64,000 bases of DNA from Anaerolineales bacterium (GTDB taxonomy: Bacteria > Chloroflexota > Anaerolineae > Anaerolineales > Villigracilaceae), in NCBI GenBank assembly GCA_019187665.1, contig JABARH010000018.1, positions 53,451 to 117,450 of the forward strand, in the 5' to 3' direction. A model generated the notes under the pieces. The model did no database searches. It was not told the DNA's origin and worked only from the letters and a program-made list of their open reading frames with translations. Of the stretch, positions 45,427 to 53,766 are shown in pieces. Made by a program: the position numbers and the translations under genes. Positions within the stretch are counted from its first letter, which is position 1. Each line of letters begins with the position of its first letter.

Positions 45427-46983
45427 ATGTCCAAACTTTCCCGTCGTGATATTTTAAAACTAACCTCTGTTGCCGCGGGCGGCGCGTTGGCCGCGCGCAC
45501 GCTGCCGCGGCGTTTGTTGCGCGCCAGGCAGGCGGACAAACCGAATGTGTTGATCCTGCTGTTCGATACGATGTCCGCGCCGCATTTGTCGCTGTATGGG
45601 TATGGCCGCGCCACCACCCCCAACTTTGCGCGGCTCGCCGAGCGCGCCACCGTCTATCACGCGCATTATTCCGGCGGCTGTTATACCATCCCCGGCACCG
45701 CGTCAATTCTCACCGGGCTTTATCCGTGGCATCACCGCGCGGTCAATCCCGGCGGCCCGGTGCGGCGGGATCTGGCTGGCGGCAATCTGTTTCGCGCGGT
45801 GGGAACGGATTATTACCGCATCGGTTACGGGCAGAATATGTGGGCCGAATTATTTCTGCGCCAATTTCACGCCGACCTGGACTTGCACCTGCCGCCGGAT
45901 TCGTTTGCCTTCCGCAATCCGATGCTGCTCAGCGGAATCAATCGCCGCGACCCAATGGCCTACATCGCGTTCGATGATTTCCTCGTCGGAGGCGTGAAAC
46001 TGGATACGCCCTACCCCGGCGCGCTGACCCTGGGCGTCCTGGACCTGGCCGCGGCGCGCGGGCGCAACACCGATCGCGATCTCGAAAACCGTGGCCCGCG
46101 GACGACTCCCTTTAACGGATATTTTTATTATGAGAACCGCGCCGTGTTCGATGGGATCTACGAAACGATCCGGACCGCGGCCGGGCGCGGCCAGCCCTAT
46201 CTTGGATATTTCCATTTCTGGGCCCCGCATGGGCCGTACGCGCCGACCGAGGCATTCACCGGCCTCTTTGCCGACGGGGCAAAAGTCCCGCGCAAGCCGC
46301 TTCACCCGTTGATCGAACCCAAGACCGCGCTGCCCGACAAGGCGCTGGACGCCTACAGCCGCGTGTACGACCAGTACATTGCCAATGTGGACGCGGAATT
46401 TGGCCGCCTGCTCGACCGCCTGCAAGCGGAGGCTCTGCTCGATAACACATGGATCGTCCTGCTTTCGGATCATGGGCAGCTGTTCGAACGCGGCGTGCAT
46501 GGACATTCCTCGCGGCTGGTGTACGATCCGGGCATTCACGTGCCGCTGCTCATCTCCGCGCCCGGACAGTCGGCGCGTGTGGATGTGCGCGTTCCCACCA
46601 GCAACGTGGACATCCTGCCCTCCATCGTCGCGCTGACCGGTGGGCAGCCGCCCGCGCGGCTGGACGGCGCGCTCCTGCCTGGGCTGGGAGGCGCCGGGGT
46701 GGAACGCCCGGTGTTCGCCATGGACGCGAAGGAAAGTTCCGCCTTCCGCCCTCTCGACCGCGCCTCCTTTGTGTTGATTCGCGGCGCGTATAAATTGATA
46801 CTGTACACCGGCTATCCCGGTTATGACGACCTGCTGGAATTGTACGATCTTGAATCGGACCCTGGCGAATTGCGCGACCTCGCCCAATCCGATCCGGCCA
46901 CCGCCCGGCGGATGCTGGATGAGTTGAACGAAGCCCGTCATGCAGCCGACGCGCCGTTTATCCGCCCGAAAGGAAATCAATAG
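45427..46983 (+). CDS. Tat-exported sulfatase-fold enzyme 1 (Thr-type)
   Basis: A twin-arginine signal (SRRDILKLTSVAAGGALAA) opens a 518-residue alkaline-phosphatase-superfamily protein. LILLFDTMSAPHLSLYGYGR provides the first metal Asp and SDHGQLF (near residue 347) the Asp-His pair. At the catalytic position the family signature C-x-P-S-R is T-I-P-G-T (Thr87), so the formylglycine Cys and the following Arg are both absent. It is therefore probably not an FGly sulfatase but may use Thr as nucleophile, like phosphoglycerol or phosphoethanolamine transferases. It acts outside the membrane. Four bases later a small membrane protein gene begins. Confidence 0.85.
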   Translation: MSKLSRRDILKLTSVAAGGALAARTLPRRLLRARQADKPNVLILLFDTMSAPHLSLYGYGRATTPNFARLAERATVYHAHYSGGCYTIPGTASILTGLYPWHHRAVNPGGPVRRDLAGGNLFRAVGTDYYRIGYGQNMWAELFLRQFHADLDLHLPPDSFAFRNPMLLSGINRRDPMAYIAFDDFLVGGVKLDTPYPGALTLGVLDLAAARGRNTDRDLENRGPRTTPFNGYFYYENRAVFDGIYETIRTAAGRGQPYLGYFHFWAPHGPYAPTEAFTGLFADGAKVPRKPLHPLIEPKTALPDKALDAYSRVYDQYIANVDAEFGRLLDRLQAEALLDNTWIVLLSDHGQLFERGVHGHSSRLVYDPGIHVPLLISAPGQSARVDVRVPTSNVDILPSIVALTGGQPPARLDGALLPGLGGAGVERPVFAMDAKESSAFRPLDRASFVLIRGAYKLILYTGYPGYDDLLELYDLESDPGELRDLAQSDPATARRMLDELNEARHAADAPFIRPKGNQ

Positions 46984-46987
46984 CGCC

Positions 46988-47518
46988 ATGAAAAATCGTT
47001 TTCCCACGTTAACGCAAATCATCCCCGTGCTGTCCATCCTCTGCGTTCTATTCTATGGCTGGACCGCTGTAATGTTTTTGTGGAAGTTGTCCAGCTGGCT
47101 GTTTTTCCTGACTTTCGGCGAGATCGCTGTTTTGGCGGCATACGCGTCTGTCACCAACCTTGTGGAAAGCCTGGTGCTCCTCGGCATTCTGCTTCTGGCG
47201 GCGGCCCTCCTGCCGGCGCGGTGGCTGAAAGATGACTTCAGCCTGCGCGGCGGCGCGCTGGCGATCACGCTGGCCGGTTCCATGCTGTTGATCAACCACC
47301 TGTCTGTCATAGACCGACTGGGCCCGGTCGCGTACTGGCCTCTTTGGATTCTTGGCGCGTTGCTGTTCGGGATGGCGCTATCCTCGATCGCCTCGCGCGT
47401 GACGATCGTCGGGCGCGCGATCGTGTGGCTGGGAGATCAGTTCAGCGTGTTTCTTTTTATTCTTCTGCCGATGAGCGTTGTTTCCATCGTCGTGCTCCTG
47501 GCGCGGATGCTCTTCTAG
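46988..47518 (+). CDS. Small polytopic membrane protein paired with a sulfatase-fold enzyme (copy 1)
   Basis: The ATG at 46988 follows the previous stop by four bases. The 176-residue product has about five hydrophobic helices. It is homologous to the protein at 56489-57052 over its full length: RFPxxTxI at the start, KL-x-SWL, FESL/VESL, ALLPARW followed by two polar residues and D/E-F, and FL(Y/F)I(F/L)LP near the end. In both places the next gene, nine bases later, is a Tat-exported sulfatase-fold enzyme. I do not recognise the family. A role as membrane partner of the enzyme, for example in presenting a lipid substrate, is inference. Confidence 0.7.
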   Translation: MKNRFPTLTQIIPVLSILCVLFYGWTAVMFLWKLSSWLFFLTFGEIAVLAAYASVTNLVESLVLLGILLLAAALLPARWLKDDFSLRGGALAITLAGSMLLINHLSVIDRLGPVAYWPLWILGALLFGMALSSIASRVTIVGRAIVWLGDQFSVFLFILLPMSVVSIVVLLARMLF

Positions 47519-47527
47519 GATGCGACC

Positions 47528-49090
47528 ATGACAAAACTATCCCGGCGCGACATGTTGAAGGTATCCGCGGCCGCCCTGGGCGGAGCGGCCGTCGCCGCCT
47601 TGAATCCATCCATGGCGCGGATGGCGCGCGCGCCTTCTGCCCCTGCGCGCCCAAACATCCTGATCATCGTCTTCGACACGATGTCCGCGCTGCACCTGTC
47701 GCTCTATGGATATGGCCGGAACACCTCGCCCAACCTCGACCGTTTTGCCGGTCAATCCATCGTTTATCACTCGCATTATTCCGCCGCCAATTACACCACG
47801 CCCGGAACCGCCTCGATCCTGACGGGCCTGCATGTCTGGAGTCACCGGGCGTTGAGTCCCTCCGCCCCGGTTCTCAGGCATTTCACAGGCAACAACATCT
47901 TCCGCCTCGCCGGCCGCGAGTACGCGCGCGTCGCGTTCACGCAAAATCTCATGGCCGAGATGTTCCTGCGCCAGTTCCACGCGGATATTGACCTCCACCT
48001 GCCGCCCCAATCCTTCGCGTACAAAAACCCCCTGCTGCTCGGCGAACTGAATCCCGACGACCCGCTGGCCTCGCTCGCCTTCGATGATTTCCTCGTCGGC
48101 GGCTACAAGCTTGACGCGCCTTACGCCGGCTCGGCCGCGCTGGGAACGTTGGACCTGATCGTAAGAAGAGGCTATGCCACCCATCCCGAAGTTGAACGCG
48201 CTTTGCAGACCGAGATCTGTTTCAATGGATACTTTTACTATAAGAACCGCCTTGTTTTTGAGGGGCTGCATCAAACCCTTCAGCGAGTTGCCGGGCAGCC
48301 CAACCCATTCTTTGGCTACTTCCATCTATGGTCGCCGCACGAACCGTATTCACCGACCCAGACATTTGATGAATTATTCGAAGATAAACTGCGGATACCA
48401 GCCAAACCAGATCATCCCTTCGCCGATCCCCCGTTTCACCAACCTGCGGAACTCTACCGGTTCCGCCGCGTATACGACCGCTATATTGCCAATGTGGACG
48501 CGGAATTCGGACGACTGATGGATTCCATGGCGGCCTCCGGCATATTGGACAATACCTGTGTGATCTTCCTTTCGGATCACGGTCAGTTGTTTGAGCGCGG
48601 CGTTCACGGCCACGCCTCGCGCCTCCTGCACCAGCCGGTGCTGCGCGTGCCGCTCCTGATCCACATGCCCGGACAGACGAAGCGACTCGACGTTCACGCG
48701 CCGACCAGCAACGTGGACCTGCTGCCCACGCTGGCCTCGATCATGGATATCGAATCGGAGATGGAAACCGACGGACGTCTCTTGCCGGGCCTGGGCGGCG
48801 CGGCGGACGAAACGCGCCCGCTATTTGCCATGCGCGGAATGGAGAATCCCGCGCTCGGCCCGCTGAAGACCGGCACCTTTGTCCTGGTGAAGGAACGCCA
48901 CAAACTCCAGCTCTTCACCGGCTACCGCGGCCTCAACCAACAGTTCGAATTATACGATCTCGAATCCGATCCCGAAGAATTGCACGATCTCTCCGCCTCA
49001 GACGCGCCCACTGCCAGACGCATGCAGGATGAATTGCTCACCGCGCGCGATGCCGCCGACCGCGCCGTATTGAGCGCGGATAGGAAATAA
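47528..49090 (+). CDS. Tat-exported sulfatase-fold enzyme 2 (Thr-type)
   Basis: This 520-residue protein has a twin-arginine signal (SRRDMLKVSAAALGGAA), VFDTMSALHLSLYGYGR, the altered active-site signature T-T-P-G-T-A-S-I-L-T-G (Thr90 at the Cys position) and SDHGQLFERGVHGHASRL. It aligns with enzymes 1 and 3 throughout and is closest to enzyme 3, whose last ~40 bases and 3' flank are almost identical. The start lies nine bases after the membrane protein stop, with AGGATGCGACC before the ATG. It should be exported folded and act on a surface phospho- or sulfo-ester. Confidence 0.85.
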   Translation: MTKLSRRDMLKVSAAALGGAAVAALNPSMARMARAPSAPARPNILIIVFDTMSALHLSLYGYGRNTSPNLDRFAGQSIVYHSHYSAANYTTPGTASILTGLHVWSHRALSPSAPVLRHFTGNNIFRLAGREYARVAFTQNLMAEMFLRQFHADIDLHLPPQSFAYKNPLLLGELNPDDPLASLAFDDFLVGGYKLDAPYAGSAALGTLDLIVRRGYATHPEVERALQTEICFNGYFYYKNRLVFEGLHQTLQRVAGQPNPFFGYFHLWSPHEPYSPTQTFDELFEDKLRIPAKPDHPFADPPFHQPAELYRFRRVYDRYIANVDAEFGRLMDSMAASGILDNTCVIFLSDHGQLFERGVHGHASRLLHQPVLRVPLLIHMPGQTKRLDVHAPTSNVDLLPTLASIMDIESEMETDGRLLPGLGGAADETRPLFAMRGMENPALGPLKTGTFVLVKERHKLQLFTGYRGLNQQFELYDLESDPEELHDLSASDAPTARRMQDELLTARDAADRAVLSADRK

Positions 49091-49127
49091 CATGGCCCGC
49101 CTTTACCAGACCCAAAAGAATTCACGC
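49049..49127. repeat. 78-bp direct repeat, copy 1 (end of enzyme 2 gene)
   Basis: It matches 50705-50781 with only a few differences. It spans the last 14 codons of the gene, the stop and the following ~37 bases (CATGGCCCGCCTT ... AGACCCAAAAGAATTCACGC). Confidence 0.75.
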
Positions 49128-49195
49128 GCCCCGAAACTGCCTGCCTGCCTCGCGCTTGCCGCGAGTTCCGGTCGCGGTTTTCCTGGAGCAGCGCG

Positions 49196-50746
49196 GTGAG
49201 GCAACTCTCCCGGCGCGACCTCCTCAAGCTATCCCTCGCTGCGCTGGGCGGCGCGGCCGCCGCGCGGCTGGCCCCCTTCGCAGCGCGCAACCCATCGAAC
49301 GGGCGCCCCAACATTTTATTGCTCGTCTTCGACGCCCTGTCTGCACGGCATATGTCGTTATATGGATACGCCCGCGCCACCACCCCCAACCTCGAGGCCT
49401 TCGCGGAAACGGCCGCGGTCTATCACGATCATTATTCGGCGGGAAGTTTTACCACGCCCGGCACCGCCTCCATTTTAACCGGGCTGGAGCCATGGCACCA
49501 TCGCGCCGTGGCGCTCTCCTCCCCGGTCAAACGCTCGCTGTCTGACAACAACATCTTCCGCCTCGGCCGCGGCGAATACACACGTATCGGTTTCGCGCAG
49601 AACCTGCTGGCCGATGTGTTTCTGCGCCAGTTTCATCGCGATCTCGACCTGCGCCTCCCGGCGCAATCGTTCTCCTACGGGAATCCGCTCCTGATCGAGA
49701 GGCTCAATCCATCCGACCCGCTGGCCTACTTCGCCTTCGATGATTTCCTCGTCGGCGGCTTCAAGTTCGACACGCCCTATTCCGGTTCCGCCATGCTCGG
49801 CGTCATGGACCGCATCCTGCGGCGCGGCGTGACGCGGCACCCCGAGATCAAAGGCCGCTTGCGCGCCGAAGTCTGTTTCAATGGATATTTTTATTATCAA
49901 AACCGCGTCCTGTTCGACGGTATTTTTAACACCCTGAAAAAAGCCGCGACCGGCGACCGCCCCTACCTGGGCTATTTCCATTTCTGGTCGCCGCATGAAC
50001 CATACTTCCCGACGCCTGAATTTACGGGCCTGTTCCGTGATGGCCGGAGAGCCGTCGAAAAACCGGAGCATCCCTTTGCACCGGCATACCTGCATACAGC
50101 CCAACAACTGACTCAGCTGCAAACCGCCTACGACCAATACATTGCCAACGTGGACGCAGAGTTTGGGCGACTCATGGATTCCATGTCCGCGGCCGGCATG
50201 CTCGAAAACACCTGCGTGATCGTACTGGCCGACCACGGCCAGTTGTTCGAACGCGGCGTGCATGGACATGCCTCGCGCCTGCTCTACGAGGGAGTCCTGC
50301 GCACGCCCCTGTTGATCCGCCTGCCCGGTCAAACCCGCCGCGTGGACGTCCGAACGCCAACCAGCAACGTGGACCTGCTGCCCACACTGGCCTCCATCAT
50401 GGGCGTCGCATCGGACCTGCAGACCGACGGCCAACTCCTGCCCGGACTCGGCGGCGTGGAAGTCCCGCAGCGCAGCCTGTTTTCTGTCAACGCCGCTGAA
50501 AACTCCGCATTTCTCCCGCTCACCACCGGCGCCTTTGCCCTGATCAAAGGCACGCGCAAATTTTTGCTTTACACCGGCTACGCCGGACTCGACGATCGCG
50601 CCGAACTGTACGATCTGGCCGAAGATCCCGACGAGCTGCGCGACCTTTCCCGCGCCGACCCGGCCGCGGCGAAACAGATGCGCGACGAACTGCTTGCCGC
50701 GCGCGATGCCGCCGACCGCGCCGTATTGAGCGCGGACAGAAAATAA
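49196..50746 (+). CDS. Tat-exported sulfatase-fold enzyme 3 (Thr-type)
   Basis: The only start that keeps the twin-arginine signal (RQLSRRDLLKLSLAALGGAAAA) is the GTG at 49196. It has the same features as its neighbours: VFDALSARHMSLYGYAR, T-T-P-G-T-A-S-I-L-T-G (Thr86 at the Cys position), ADHGQLFERGVHGHASRL in place of SDHG, and 516 residues. A 35-codon reading frame from 49092 ends on the start (GTGA overlap), which could allow translational coupling. The shared 3' repeat suggests a recent tandem duplication from enzyme 2. Confidence 0.85.
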   Translation: MRQLSRRDLLKLSLAALGGAAAARLAPFAARNPSNGRPNILLLVFDALSARHMSLYGYARATTPNLEAFAETAAVYHDHYSAGSFTTPGTASILTGLEPWHHRAVALSSPVKRSLSDNNIFRLGRGEYTRIGFAQNLLADVFLRQFHRDLDLRLPAQSFSYGNPLLIERLNPSDPLAYFAFDDFLVGGFKFDTPYSGSAMLGVMDRILRRGVTRHPEIKGRLRAEVCFNGYFYYQNRVLFDGIFNTLKKAATGDRPYLGYFHFWSPHEPYFPTPEFTGLFRDGRRAVEKPEHPFAPAYLHTAQQLTQLQTAYDQYIANVDAEFGRLMDSMSAAGMLENTCVIVLADHGQLFERGVHGHASRLLYEGVLRTPLLIRLPGQTRRVDVRTPTSNVDLLPTLASIMGVASDLQTDGQLLPGLGGVEVPQRSLFSVNAAENSAFLPLTTGAFALIKGTRKFLLYTGYAGLDDRAELYDLAEDPDELRDLSRADPAAAKQMRDELLAARDAADRAVLSADRK

Positions 50747-50781
50747 CATGGCCCGCCTTCCGAGACCCAAAAGAATTCACG
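50705..50781. repeat. 78-bp direct repeat, copy 2 (end of enzyme 3 gene)
   Basis: Partner of 49049-49127. Its right end abuts the mutS fragment that begins at 50780. Confidence 0.75.
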
Positions 50782-50859
50782 CCGCCGCTGACCGGCGCGA
50801 GGTCAGCACGATGTCGAGTTCGCGCGCGGTGATCTCGGCGTCTTCGTCGAAGGTTTCGT

Positions 50860-51069
50860 ATATTACCCACGGTCACAAATTGCGCATTCCATTTTCTAAA
50901 AAAGCCAGGACGTACGCAAAACCTTGCGTAGGGCGCGCCGAAGGTCTAACGCGCCTGCTGGCGTTACGCCTGCCTGATTTGCCTGGCAAATCACGGGCGG
51001 CGCCAGGGGAGAACGCCAATTATGCGTAAGTCCTGAAAGCGCAATTTGTAACCGAGTGCGGATGGAAAC
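50860..51069. mobile_element. Nested insertion in the mutS fragment
   Basis: Arms GGTCACAAATTGCGC (about 50870-50885) and GCGCAATTTGTAACC (about 51039-51053) form an imperfect outer inverted repeat. Inside it lies the 130-bp MITE-like copy D. The order suggests one small element inserted in mutS and a second inserted in the first. Confidence 0.6.
50906..51035. mobile_element. MITE-like element, copy D (130 bp)
   Basis: It begins CAGGACGTACGC and ends GCGTAAGTCCTG and is almost identical to copy A. This copy has the best-matched terminal inverted repeats. Confidence 0.8.
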
Positions 51070-51219
51070 CGCCGAGGCGGAAAAAGAGGATCGCGTTCTG
51101 ATGTTCGCGTTTGATGTCGAGGTACTGCTGACGGACGGGAGTGATGTCGTCGGTGGGCATGGGGAGATTGCATGAAGAAGATGGAAATTGTGAAAGGGTT
51201 TTAAAATGTCGGAGAAACA

Positions 51220-51247
51220 AAGACAGCCGCTTTTAAGCGGCTGTCTT
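51220..51247 (-). terminator. Rho-independent terminator of the third beta-helix gene
   Basis: AAGACAGCCGCTT and its complement form a perfect stem. On the minus strand it is followed by TTGTTTCTCC, and it starts 20 bases beyond the stop of the gene ending at 51268. Confidence 0.75.
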
Positions 51248-51267
51248 ATCATTCGAGCGGATATTTC

Positions 51268-53391
51268 CTACGGAATGTAATATTCCACGATCAGCGTTGG
51301 GCGGTAGGATGGCATGAAGTGATTGCCGCTGAAGAAGCGGATCAGGTCGGCGCCCAGGTCGTCGTTGTCGTCGAGGCTGAAGTGGGCGCGCAGCTGGGTG
51401 GAGCCGAACAGGTTGACGTGCGCGAACGCGGCCAGGTCCAGCGCGGCCTCATACCAGTTGCCGGGTTGGGCAACGGGGTTGAAGATGCCCACGTTGGCCG
51501 CGCTGGCCGCGGCTTCAAAGTCGCCGGGCCGCAGGAAGATTTCCGGGCTGAAGAACGGCGAGGCGATGTCCACTTGCAGGTCGCCGTGCGTGGTGAACGG
51601 GTTGACGCCGAGGAAACTCGAGCGTTTCAGCAGGAGCGTGACACCCGTGACGACGGCGTTATCCGGCAGGCTGGAGGTGTCGAAGTGAACGAGGAGCAGC
51701 GACTGCCGATCGAGCAGGTGATCTCCGACATCGAGGGTCGCGCCGGGGACATTGGGAACCGAGCCGACGCCGGAGTTCTCGTTGGTCTCGAAGATCGTCC
51801 CGTCGTAACCGCCGATGGAGTAGAAGGTGGCAAGTTGTGGGAAGATCCACTGCGCATACAGCGTGGCGTCCGCCGCGAAGGGGTAGGTTGCGCCGTCCGC
51901 ATAGGCTGTGCCTGAACCATCGGCAAGCGTGTTCCAGCCGCTAAAGAAGTAGCCTGCGCGGGTGAAGGCGTTGAGGGTTAGCGCGGTGGGTGCGACGGCT
52001 GTCTGCGGACTCATCGTCCCCGTCCCGCCGTTGGCGTTGAAAGTAACAACGTAGTTTTCAAATTCATACGCGCCGATATCGCAAGTCACATTTCGCGGGC
52101 GTAAGACGCCGCGTTGATCGTCGGCGGGACAGCCTGTGTTCGTACCTGCGTCAATGGCGGGCGAACTTGCTTGCAGGGCAAAGGTCTCGGTGGAGCCGCC
52201 GTTGTTCGCCAGCGCATCCAGCATGGGGTCGGAGCCGATAATGTTGCCATCCACGCCGTCCGTCAAATCGCAGGCTTTGGCAGAATCTTCGATCAAGTTG
52301 TTTTTAGAGGCGGCGTTCAGAGCGCTGAAATTATTGGAACAATCGCCGCCGCCCGCGGAGTTGGCGATGATCACGTTCGTCAGCGTGGGACTGCTCATTT
52401 CCTCGTTATACATCCCGCCGCCGTAGTTCGCTGAATTGGCGCTGAAGGTGACGTTCGCCAGCGTGGGACTGCTGTTGTAGAAGTTATACATCCCGCCGCC
52501 GTCGGTAGCCGAATTGGCGCTGAAGGTGACGTTCGTCAGCGTGGGACTGCTGTGTTCGTTATACATCCCGCCGCCGCGATTGCCAGCCGAGTTGTCGCTG
52601 AAAGTGACGTTCGTCAGCGTGGGGCTGCTGTCGTAGGCGTTATACAACCCGCCGCCGTAGTCTGCCGAGTTGCCGCTGAAGGTGACGTTCGTCAGCGTGG
52701 GGCTGCTGCTGATGTGATAGCTGTAGTTAAACATCCCGCCGCCTCTGTTGGCTGAATTACCGCTGAAGGTGACGTTCGTCAGCGTGGGACTGCTGTTGTA
52801 GTTATACATCCCGCCGCCGTAGTCAGCCGAATTGCCGCTGAAGGTGACGTTCGTCAGCGTGGGACTGCCAGTATTGTTATACATCCCGCCGCCGCTGCTG
52901 CCAGCGGAGTTGCCGCCGCGGATGGTGAAGCCGTCCAGCACGGCAGTGGAGTCTGTCCCGGAACCGACCACCACATGGTAAGAATTCTCTCCGTTGTTGG
53001 TGAATCCGCTGTCGTCGCCGTTCAAGTCGCCGCTCAGGGTGGTGACGTTCGCAAGCGGGTCGCGCTCGCTGAGCAGAGTCTCCGTCCCGACGAATCCGCC
53101 GTAAATGGCGACGCCGTTTTGGAGTGCGAAGGGAACGGAGCGGTCGGATGCGTGCGGGATGTAGCTCCCGGCCGCCACCCAGATTTCCGTGCAAGAATCC
53201 GCCAGCGCGGATTGCAGGTCGGTGTAGGCGTTGGTCCAGGAATATCCGCTATTGGTGCCGCTCGCGCTGGCGTCCACATAACAGCGTCCGGCGGCGCGCG
53301 CCGGGGAGGCGGGTGAGGTCGTCGCGAGCGCGGCAACCATCAAGACCGCGATCAAAACCAAGTTCAAGTGACGAATCGAATTGCGTTTCAT
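51268..53391 (-). CDS. Secreted beta-helix protein with InlB-type repeat and DNRLRE-like C-terminal module (paralog)
   Basis: The ATG at 53391 is chosen for the AAGGAG site six bases upstream. It opens a signal peptide (HLNLVLIAVLMVAALATTSPASPARAA). The beta-helix part contains eight or so nearly identical coils with SSPTLTNVTFSGNSADYGGGMYN or close variants, encoded by ~60-75-bp DNA repeats at 52380-52900. It closes with QRGVLRPRNVTCDIGAYEF. The InlB repeat (VTFNANGGTGTMSPQ ... YAQW) and the C-terminal ~190 residues are almost the same as those of the protein at 18100-20544. About 707 residues, extracellular. It lies inside the sulfatase-fold cluster but on the opposite strand. Confidence 0.85.
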   Translation of the reverse strand: MKRNSIRHLNLVLIAVLMVAALATTSPASPARAAGRCYVDASASGTNSGYSWTNAYTDLQSALADSCTEIWVAAGSYIPHASDRSVPFALQNGVAIYGGFVGTETLLSERDPLANVTTLSGDLNGDDSGFTNNGENSYHVVVGSGTDSTAVLDGFTIRGGNSAGSSGGGMYNNTGSPTLTNVTFSGNSADYGGGMYNYNSSPTLTNVTFSGNSANRGGGMFNYSYHISSSPTLTNVTFSGNSADYGGGLYNAYDSSPTLTNVTFSDNSAGNRGGGMYNEHSSPTLTNVTFSANSATDGGGMYNFYNSSPTLANVTFSANSANYGGGMYNEEMSSPTLTNVIIANSAGGGDCSNNFSALNAASKNNLIEDSAKACDLTDGVDGNIIGSDPMLDALANNGGSTETFALQASSPAIDAGTNTGCPADDQRGVLRPRNVTCDIGAYEFENYVVTFNANGGTGTMSPQTAVAPTALTLNAFTRAGYFFSGWNTLADGSGTAYADGATYPFAADATLYAQWIFPQLATFYSIGGYDGTIFETNENSGVGSVPNVPGATLDVGDHLLDRQSLLLVHFDTSSLPDNAVVTGVTLLLKRSSFLGVNPFTTHGDLQVDIASPFFSPEIFLRPGDFEAAASAANVGIFNPVAQPGNWYEAALDLAAFAHVNLFGSTQLRAHFSLDDNDDLGADLIRFFSGNHFMPSYRPTLIVEYYIP
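52380..52900. repeat. Tandem coding repeats in the third beta-helix gene
   Basis: The bases GACGTTCGTCAGCGTGGGAC (or G/C variants) recur about eight times, 60-75 bases apart, each with CATCCCGCCGCC nearby. They are in frame and encode beta-helix coils. Confidence 0.8.
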
Positions 53392-53538
53392 GGCATTCTC
53401 CTTATCATGTACCAGAATGGATTTGATTGCTATTTGGGAAAGGGCGTATTGTGCGCTCTCTTGCGCACTTTGCAAGAGGTATCTTTACCAAAGTAGTCCA
53501 AATTGTATTCCCGTTTTCGGATGTGTCAAGAAAGTTAC

Positions 53539-53711
53539 CGTAATGCTGTATGGTTTTTTCAAGGTCGGAGATTCCTCAACGCGAGTTACGCCAATCAGCG
53601 AATGACGCGAATAAACCCAAGAAAATTCGCGAAATTCGCCTATTCGTGGCATTCGCGTTCCAAACCCGCCGGTTTGTCAAGCGACTTTGAAAAGACCATA
53701 CGTAATGCTGT
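53539..53711. repeat. Inverted-repeat-bounded non-coding element
   Basis: Arms 53550-53567 (ATGGTTTTTTCAAGGTCG) and 53682-53699 pair with two mismatches. CGTAATGCTGT occurs just outside both arms as a direct repeat at 53539-53549 and 53701-53711, like a target-site duplication. The inside has short 'attcgcg' palindromes. It occupies most of the 431-base gap 53392-53822, which holds no other gene. Confidence 0.55.
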
Positions 53712-53766
53712 GTGACAAAGAACGGTTTATACTTTCTCAATTAGACACTCCTCGCTCGCAGCCATG

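Larger units (their letters stand above)
50780..51160 (-). pseudogene. Fragment of mutS (first ~59 codons), interrupted
   Basis: 51070-51160 on the minus strand encodes MPTDDITPVRQQYLDIKREH and the following residues to FFRLGG, clearly the MutS N-terminus. 50780-50859 continues it with bases matching mutS 45128-45194 almost perfectly. The intervening 210 bases are foreign and hold a MITE-like copy. Nothing of mutS beyond codon ~59 is present. The two parts differ in divergence: the left part is nearly identical to the intact gene, the right part has several substitutions. It lies between enzyme 3 and the third beta-helix gene and cannot make a working protein. Confidence 0.85.

Noticed and set aside
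45427..46983. Annotation as an ordinary arylsulfatase
   Set aside because: The formylglycine Cys and the Arg of the C-x-P-S-R motif are both absent.
49092..49199. 35-residue reading frame between enzymes 2 and 3
   Set aside because: Its first part is a duplicated 3' flank also found after enzyme 3, and the rest is Pro/Ala/Gly-rich without a recognisable feature. It may couple translation but I would not call it a gene.
50748..51029. 93-residue plus-strand reading frame after enzyme 3
   Set aside because: It is made of the duplicated 3' flank, antisense mutS bases and the MITE-like copy, so it is a chance frame.
52380..52900. Regularly spaced repeats resembling a CRISPR array
   Set aside because: The repeats are in frame within a beta-helix gene, spacing varies, spacers are themselves similar, and no cas genes are present.
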